Positions 6,481 to 10,759 of a DNA stretch of 10,759 nucleotides are shown one piece after another. Made by a program: the position numbers and the translations under genes. Every line of letters starts with the position of its first letter. The first letter of the stretch is position 1. The notes below the pieces were generated by a model. That model saw only the letters and a list, made by a program, of their open reading frames with translations. It did not search any database and had not been told where the DNA came from. This DNA is from Candidatus Culexmicrobium profundum (GTDB lineage Archaea > Thermoproteota > Methanomethylicia > Culexarchaeales > Culexmicrobiaceae): contig JANZKD010000052.1 of assembly GCA_025061245.1 (NCBI GenBank), forward strand, positions 1 through 10,759, read 5' to 3'.

Positions 6481-7695
6481 ATGAATGACCTACTATTCCC
6501 ATTCTTTACAGTTTCAGCCATACTTCTACTTGGCTTCTTTGGTAAGCTTCTTTTCAGATTGCTTAATATTCCAGAAATTGTATTCTTAGTTATCTTCGGC
6601 ATATTTCTAGGTCCAATTCTTCATATAATTGATATAAGTAGCATTAAGACAGCAATTCCATATATTGCTTCATTCTCTCTTGCCATGCTAATGTTTGATA
6701 TTGGACTAAGACTAGACATCGATCAACTTGTTGAAAAAGGTTGGAAAATAATTCTCATCCCCATACTTAACTTGGCATTAAGTCTACTTCTAATTGCAGT
6801 TATAGCTAAATATACTCTTCAACTACGATGGGCATATAGCGTATTACTTGGAGCTATTCTAGGCGGTAGTGGATTAACTGTCCTATTGACTATACTGAGA
6901 AGAATGGCAGTTAAAGAAGAACTTATAATTTCACTTTCAACAGAATTTGCATTAACTAATCTATTATCCATCATCATCGCAATATCCTGCTTAGATTATG
7001 TTGAGCTGAGCTTTCATTCCATAATTGAAAGCCTAGAAATGTTCTTCACTAAATTTTCAGCAGGAATTGTGACAGGATTTATAATAGGGGTTTTTTGGAT
7101 CATAATAATGTTTATGGTTAGAAGAGAAGAATTCTTCTACATGTTTACATTGGCAATGCTATTAATTGCCTACAGCTCAGCTGAAACATTAGATGGCAGC
7201 GGAGCCTTAGCTTCACTCATACTTGGATTAATGATTGGAAACAATGAGAAAATATCCCGTATTCTAGGTTTAAAAATTAATGTGGAAGAAATAAGGCCGA
7301 TCAGAGATTTGTTGAGACATTTCCATACTGAAATAACCTTTTTGATTAGAGCATTCATCTTCGTAGTATTAGGCCTAGCATATATTCCAGGAACACTTAT
7401 CGAAATAATATTTGGCTTTGGGTTAACAATACTCCTACTTACTGCCAGATTAATAACTGTAAATTTAATCTTCATTTTTAATGAAGTTAGGGAATACAAG
7501 GGGCTCATGTCATGTGTAGTTGGAAGAGGATTAGTGACTGCGGTTTTAGGTGTAATTGCTGCTGAAAGTGTTTCGATGTATTTTGAACTATTCTTAGATC
7601 TATCAATCTATGTTCTTCTTTTTAGTAATATTATAATGGCTCTCTTATTATTTATGGTTAGAAAACTTGAAACCTCAGAAGTAAAAATAACATAA
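6481..7695 (+). CDS. CPA-family cation/proton antiporter paralogue with Asp-to-Asn change at the ion-binding site
   Basis: A 404-residue membrane protein of the monovalent cation:proton antiporter (NhaP/CPA) family with about 12-13 helices. Family features: PEIVFLVIFGIFLGP (31-45), MFDIGLRLDI (71-80), LLGAILGGSG (122-131), an AE...DGSGALASLILGLMIGN segment (234-253), R323 in TARL and a GRGL motif (348-351). Related archaeal antiporters carry an ES..TD motif in the ion-binding helix. Here the segment reads TEFALTN (154-160), keeping E155 and T159 but with N160 where Asp is expected. The TM4 motif is also altered (GGSGLTV instead of GGTS-type). Transport may therefore be altered or lost. The start is fixed by an in-frame TAA immediately before the ATG; the ribosome site is poor (GGAG at 13 nt). 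A paralogue follows after 126 nt. Fold certain; activity uncertain. Confidence 0.88.
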   Translation: MNDLLFPFFTVSAILLLGFFGKLLFRLLNIPEIVFLVIFGIFLGPILHIIDISSIKTAIPYIASFSLAMLMFDIGLRLDIDQLVEKGWKIILIPILNLALSLLLIAVIAKYTLQLRWAYSVLLGAILGGSGLTVLLTILRRMAVKEELIISLSTEFALTNLLSIIIAISCLDYVELSFHSIIESLEMFFTKFSAGIVTGFIIGVFWIIIMFMVRREEFFYMFTLAMLLIAYSSAETLDGSGALASLILGLMIGNNEKISRILGLKINVEEIRPIRDLLRHFHTEITFLIRAFIFVVLGLAYIPGTLIEIIFGFGLTILLLTARLITVNLIFIFNEVREYKGLMSCVVGRGLVTAVLGVIAAESVSMYFELFLDLSIYVLLFSNIIMALLLFMVRKLETSEVKIT

Positions 7696-7749
7696 CAATA
7701 AAATTAGTTTAAATCATTAGAATGAAAAGATATTAAAAGTGAATTGTAA

Positions 7750-7758
7750 CTTATATTT
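7750..7758 (+). promoter_or_regulatory. Possible TATA box of the second antiporter gene
   Basis: CTTATATTT lies about 68 nt before ATG 7822, predicting a leader near 40 nt. The motif is good but the spacing is longer than at most neighbours. No strong Shine-Dalgarno site is seen before ATG 7822. Confidence 0.4.
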
Positions 7759-7821
7759 CATTAACCATAGTGAAAAATGCAGCAATAGTGCGAAGTCCAT
7801 TAACATTGGGTTTGTGAAAAT

Positions 7822-9072
7822 ATGATTGAGGCAATAAACATTTTGATATTAATATCACTAACCATACTCTTAGGATTCATAGGCTCATTATTTTATGATA
7901 AGACAAAAATTCCAGACATAATCTGGCTTCTACTATTCGGAATTTTACTTGGACCAATATTTCATCTATATGATCCTGAATTATTTACTAGACTCTCAAA
8001 TTTAGTTAGCATTGTTGCACTCTGCATAATTCTATTTGATGCAGGCATTAATGTAGACGTAGGATTAGTAATAGAAATGCTTCCCAAAAGCTTTCTTCTA
8101 CTAGCTTTAACTTATCCATTAACCATGGTTACCATAGGATTCTCTTTACATTTTCTTTTTCCAAACAATTTTTCACTATTAGAAGGATTACTTTTAGGGG
8201 GAATGGTTTCAGGTACAAGTACTGTTACAACTATAGGAATCTTAAGTACTCTAGAGAGAGCTGGAATTAATGTTGAACGTGCAAAAATAATTCTCGTTCT
8301 AGAATCAGTTTTAACTGACCCTATAGGTGTTATCACATGTATAACCTTAATTAGAATGATAATGTTTCCAACAGTATCATTACTAGAAGGATTTAAAACT
8401 ATGTTCCTATCCTTCAGTAACTCCATTATAATTGGATCTATAGTTGGTATGCTATGGGCTGCAGTGCTCGATAAGTTACGTGGAAAACCGTTAACATATA
8501 TGATTACACTTGCCGTTGTATTTCTAAGTTATATTGTATCTGAGGAAATTGGAGGAGAGGGTTCTGGAGCACTAGCAGTTTTAATTTTTGGATTAATAAT
8601 AACAAACTTTGAGTATATAGCTAAAATACTTGAATTTAAGAGAATATTTAAAATTGAAAAACAATTGTTAAGGGAATTTCATGAAGAAATCACTTTCTTC
8701 ATGAAATCATTCTTCTTCGTTTACATTGGATTGATAATTTCTATATCTCAAGAACAAATTATTGCAGGGTTATTAGCGGTTGGAATAATACTAGCTGTTA
8801 GATACATTGCTGCCTCAATTTCAAGTATGGTTTTAAAGCTTAATCAACTTGAGAAGGGAATTTTAACTGTAACTGTTGCAAGCGGTCTTCCTGCAATGAT
8901 AATGTCGCAACTCCCCCTCATATATGATCCCAATAGACAGTATTTCACTTCACCTGAAATATATCCTAACATATGCTTTATCGTTGTAATAGTGACAGTA
9001 TTGTATGGTGCATTTATTGCCCCCTATATTGCAAAGAGAAAGGCAGCATCTCTAAGTAAACAAGATAACTGA
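7822..9072 (+). CDS. CPA-family cation/proton antiporter (NhaP-like), Asp retained
   Basis: A 416-residue paralogue of the preceding gene, with about 12-13 helices. Parallel motifs: PDIIWLLLFGILLGP (31-45), LFDAGINVDV (71-80), LLLGGMVSGTSTVTTIGIL (123-141), LESVLTDPIGV (160-170), EGSGALAVLIFGL (246-258) and R327 in AVRY. D166 of the ES..TD motif, the proposed ion/proton-binding Asp, is present, so this copy is likely to exchange Na+ or K+ for H+ at the cytoplasmic membrane. Where the first copy has GRGL, this one reads ASGLP (353-357), so an Arg conserved in many relatives is absent. A loop with DPNRQYFTSPEIYP (369-382) precedes the last helix and has no counterpart in the first copy. It has its own putative TATA box and ends 71 nt before the M20 gene start. 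Ion specificity and direction are not deducible. Confidence 0.9.
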   Translation: MIEAINILILISLTILLGFIGSLFYDKTKIPDIIWLLLFGILLGPIFHLYDPELFTRLSNLVSIVALCIILFDAGINVDVGLVIEMLPKSFLLLALTYPLTMVTIGFSLHFLFPNNFSLLEGLLLGGMVSGTSTVTTIGILSTLERAGINVERAKIILVLESVLTDPIGVITCITLIRMIMFPTVSLLEGFKTMFLSFSNSIIIGSIVGMLWAAVLDKLRGKPLTYMITLAVVFLSYIVSEEIGGEGSGALAVLIFGLIITNFEYIAKILEFKRIFKIEKQLLREFHEEITFFMKSFFFVYIGLIISISQEQIIAGLLAVGIILAVRYIAASISSMVLKLNQLEKGILTVTVASGLPAMIMSQLPLIYDPNRQYFTSPEIYPNICFIVVIVTVLYGAFIAPYIAKRKAASLSKQDN

Positions 9073-9102
9073 AATTGCTCATCTAGAAGTAAATGAAAAG
9101 GA

Positions 9103-9110
9103 TTTTAAAT
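9103..9110 (+). promoter_or_regulatory. TATA box of the M20 amidohydrolase gene
   Basis: TTTTAAAT, preceded by the BRE-like GAAAAGG, is centred about 38 nt before ATG 9144. It lies inside the longer open frame that begins at ATG 9093, so translation from 9093 would not be possible from this promoter. Confidence 0.52.
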
Positions 9111-9131
9111 GCCTTAGATGTAAATTTTTTA

Positions 9132-9138
9132 GAGGAGG
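9132..9138 (+). promoter_or_regulatory. Shine-Dalgarno site fixing the start of the M20 gene
   Basis: GAGGAGG sits 5 nt before ATG 9144, the strongest ribosome site in the window. It selects 9144 over the upstream in-frame ATG at 9093. Confidence 0.68.
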
Positions 9139-9143
9139 ATTTC

Positions 9144-10337
9144 ATGTTAAAGTTAATTTTGAATAGGGCTAAAGAAATTGAAAGTAATATTATTTCATGG
9201 AGAAGAGAATTTCACATGTACCCTGAACTTGCATACAATGAAAAAAGAACTTCAAAACGAGTAGCCGAACTATTAACAAAATGGGGCTATAAAGTTATAA
9301 CAGGAATTGCTGAGACAGGTGTTGTAGGCATATTAAAGGGTGAAGATGCAAATGGTAAAACTGTTGCATTGAGAGCAGATATGGATGCTCTTCCAATTCA
9401 AGAAGAAAATGATGTTCCATATAAGTCTAGAATAGATGGAGTAATGCATGCATGTGGTCATGATGCTCATACAGCCATGCTCTTAGGTGCAGCCAAGATC
9501 CTATCAGAAATGAAGGATAAATTGAGAGGAACTGTAAAATTCATATTTCAACCTGCAGAGGAAGGTGTTGGTGGAGCTAAACGAATGGTTGAGGAGGGTG
9601 TGCTTAAAGACCCTGATGTAAATGCCATTTTTGGATTACACGTTTGGAGTTCCATTGAATCTGGTAAAATTGCGCTCAAGGAGGGGCCTGCACTAGCTGC
9701 TACGGGTAAAATTGAAATTGAAATAGAGGGTATTGGAGGTCATGGAGCGTCTCCTCATCTCACTATTGACCCAATTGTCGTGGCTTCAAGTGTTATAATG
9801 AATTTACAGACTATTATCAGCAGAAACTTGGATCCAATAGAGTCGGGAGTAGTAAGCATATGTGCATTTCATTCAGGAACAACGTGGAATGTGATTCCGC
9901 CAAGAGCAATATTAAAGGGAACATATAGAGCATTAACCTTTGAAATTAGAGATTTAATTAAAAAGAAAATTAAAAACATTGTTGAGAAGACATGTATAGC
10001 CTATGGCGCTAAATGTAGTGTCAATTTAATAGATGGGGTTCCACCAACCATAAATCATCCAGAAGCTACAAAGATGGCTAGAAAAACTGTTATTGAACTT
10101 ATAGGAGAAGAAAATGTAATTGAAGCTAAGCCAACTATGGGAGGAGAAGATTTCGCCTATTACCTAGAGAAGGTTCCAGGAGCATTTCTAGAATTGGGAA
10201 CAGGTAATCCGGAGAAAGGGACAGATAAACCTCATCATAATCCTAGGTTTGATGTTGATGAAGCAGTACTCTACATTGGAACTGCAACTTATGCTTCATT
10301 AGCATATAAATATCTACTAGAAAACTTCAACTTTTAA
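9144..10337 (+). CDS. M20 family metallo-amidohydrolase (N-acyl-L-amino acid amidohydrolase / carboxypeptidase-like)
   Basis: A 397-residue M20D-type zinc amidohydrolase, the group with hippurate hydrolase, IAA-amino acid hydrolase, N-acetyldiaminopimelate deacetylase and archaeal carboxypeptidase CpsA. These cytosolic enzymes cleave an acyl group or C-terminal residue from N-blocked amino acids or peptides. Visible: WRREFHMYPELAYNE (19-33), ALRADMDALPI (76-85), metal ligands C104 and H106 in MHACGHDAHT, E139/E140 in QPAEEG, H166 in GLHVW, the dimer-domain motif GGHGASPH (198-205), GGEDFAYY (333-340) and the final ligand in DKPHHNP (361-367). All catalytic residues are intact and length is normal. 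The start at 9144 rather than 9093 rests on the GAGGAGG site, the TATA box position and the family's usual opening. The next gene is a D-aminoacylase relative, suggesting work on acylated amino acids of both chiralities. Exact substrate unknown. Confidence 0.93.
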   Translation: MLKLILNRAKEIESNIISWRREFHMYPELAYNEKRTSKRVAELLTKWGYKVITGIAETGVVGILKGEDANGKTVALRADMDALPIQEENDVPYKSRIDGVMHACGHDAHTAMLLGAAKILSEMKDKLRGTVKFIFQPAEEGVGGAKRMVEEGVLKDPDVNAIFGLHVWSSIESGKIALKEGPALAATGKIEIEIEGIGGHGASPHLTIDPIVVASSVIMNLQTIISRNLDPIESGVVSICAFHSGTTWNVIPPRAILKGTYRALTFEIRDLIKKKIKNIVEKTCIAYGAKCSVNLIDGVPPTINHPEATKMARKTVIELIGEENVIEAKPTMGGEDFAYYLEKVPGAFLELGTGNPEKGTDKPHHNPRFDVDEAVLYIGTATYASLAYKYLLENFNF

Positions 10338-10352
10338 TTCACAAACTAAACC

Positions 10353-10369
10353 TTTTTTATTAATTTTTT
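10353..10369 (+). terminator. Poly-T transcription terminator after the M20 gene
   Basis: Two T6 tracts (10353-10358 and 10364-10369) follow the M20 stop codon by 15-30 nt with no strong hairpin, the usual form of intrinsic termination in archaea. It lies just before the TATA box of the next gene. Confidence 0.45.
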
Positions 10370-10380
10370 AATCTATTAAT

Positions 10381-10388
10381 CTTAAATA
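10381..10388 (+). promoter_or_regulatory. TATA box of the D-aminoacylase gene
   Basis: CTTAAATA is centred about 37 nt before ATG 10422, the same spacing as upstream genes. With the T-tract terminator before it, this suggests a separate transcript from the M20 gene. Confidence 0.48.
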
Positions 10389-10421
10389 GTGTTAATATAC
10401 AGATAGTTAACTGGTGTTTTT

Positions 10422-10759
10422 ATGACTCTGGATTTTGACTTAATTATTAAAAATGCAACCATTGTCGATGGAACTGGTAAACCTGCATTTAAAGGTTCAA
10501 TTGGAGTTAAAGGCGAATATATTACTGCTATTGGAGACTTTAAAGGTGATACAGAGAAAGTAATTGATGCCAATGGATTAATAGCAATGCCTGGTTTCAT
10601 TGATGTCCACAGCCATGCCGATTGGACGATTCTATGGTATCCTAAATGTGAAAGCTATGTTCATCAAGGTGTAACAACCTTTGTAGGTGGTCAATGCGGC
10701 GGTTCACCAGCACCAATAAGAGAATATGTTAGAGTACCCTACATTCTTCAGGATTACTT
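10422..10759 (+). CDS. N-acyl-D-amino-acid deacylase (D-aminoacylase), 3'-truncated by the window edge
   Basis: An open frame of 112 codons runs off the right end. It has the N-terminal beta-sandwich and barrel entry of the amidohydrolase superfamily, D-aminoacylase branch, which hydrolyses N-acyl-D-amino acids to the free D-amino acid and carboxylate. Evidence: FDLIIKNATIVDGTGKPAF (5-23), GLIAMPGFIDVHSHADW (52-68) with the metal-binding H63-x-H65, QGVTTFVGGQCG (82-93) and SPAP (95-98). The spacing from H65 to C92 is 27 residues, as between His69 and the zinc ligand Cys96 in characterised Alcaligenes D-aminoacylase. Full-length members have about 480-540 residues, so most of the protein lies outside. 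Start ATG 10422 is preceded by GGTG at 5 nt. Whether it prefers acyl-D-Asp, D-Glu or neutral residues cannot be judged from this part; a related dipeptidase or amidase activity is possible. Confidence 0.9.
   Translation, partial: MTLDFDLIIKNATIVDGTGKPAFKGSIGVKGEYITAIGDFKGDTEKVIDANGLIAMPGFIDVHSHADWTILWYPKCESYVHQGVTTFVGGQCGGSPAPIREYVRVPYILQDY

Noticed and set aside
6481..7695. First antiporter gene as a pseudogene
   Set aside because: The frame is intact over its full length, the start is well defined, and other family motifs are conserved; only specific functional residues differ.
8112..8426. Minus-strand open frame opposite the second antiporter (and a similar one at 7170-7508 opposite the first)
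   Set aside because: Both mirror conserved membrane segments of real genes and have no independent support.

Overview
This is an AT-rich window that looks archaeal. The coding genes are preceded by archaeal-type TATA boxes, mostly centred about 35-42 nt before the start codon. Shine-Dalgarno sites of the GAGGTGA/GGTGAT type lie 4-8 nt before most starts, and one gene seems to use TTG. The proteins also fit: a creatininase-family hydrolase, a MazG-type NTP pyrophosphohydrolase, a divergent ATP-type PEP carboxykinase, a DUF401 membrane protein and archaeal CPA-type antiporters. I favour a Thermoproteota/Bathyarchaeia-like (TACK) lineage, but the window has no marker that fixes the taxon. I saw no rRNA, tRNA, CRISPR array or mobile element.

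Layout, left to right: (1) the 3' part of a creatininase-family gene (+), convergent with (2) a MazG-like gene (-). (3) A 596-aa ATP-type PEP carboxykinase homologue (-) is divergent from (4) a cytosolic class A beta-lactamase-fold serine hydrolase (+). (5) An acetamidase/formamidase-family gene (+) is convergent, with only 11 nt between, with (6) a DUF401 multi-pass membrane protein (-). That gene shares a 209-nt divergent promoter region with (7) and (8), two tandem paralogous cation/proton antiporter-like genes (+). They are followed by (9) an M20 aminoacylase/carboxypeptidase (+) and (10) the 5' part of an N-acyl-D-amino-acid deacylase (+) that runs off the end.

From the beta-lactamase-like gene onward, the soluble enzymes are all predicted hydrolases of amide bonds (serine hydrolase, acetamidase, M20 amidohydrolase, D-aminoacylase), interspersed with three membrane transporters or transporter-like proteins. 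I infer a neighbourhood for using N-acylated or D-amino acids, small peptides or amides, with ion/solute transport. The genes appear to be separate transcription units rather than one operon, so the link is by proximity only. The points most worth a second look are: the first antiporter has Asn in place of the family's catalytic Asp while its tandem paralogue keeps Asp but lacks a conserved Arg; a roughly 60-residue insertion in the beta-lactamase fold; and a roughly 22-residue insertion after the P-loop of the PEP carboxykinase. No gap between genes exceeds 300 nt.
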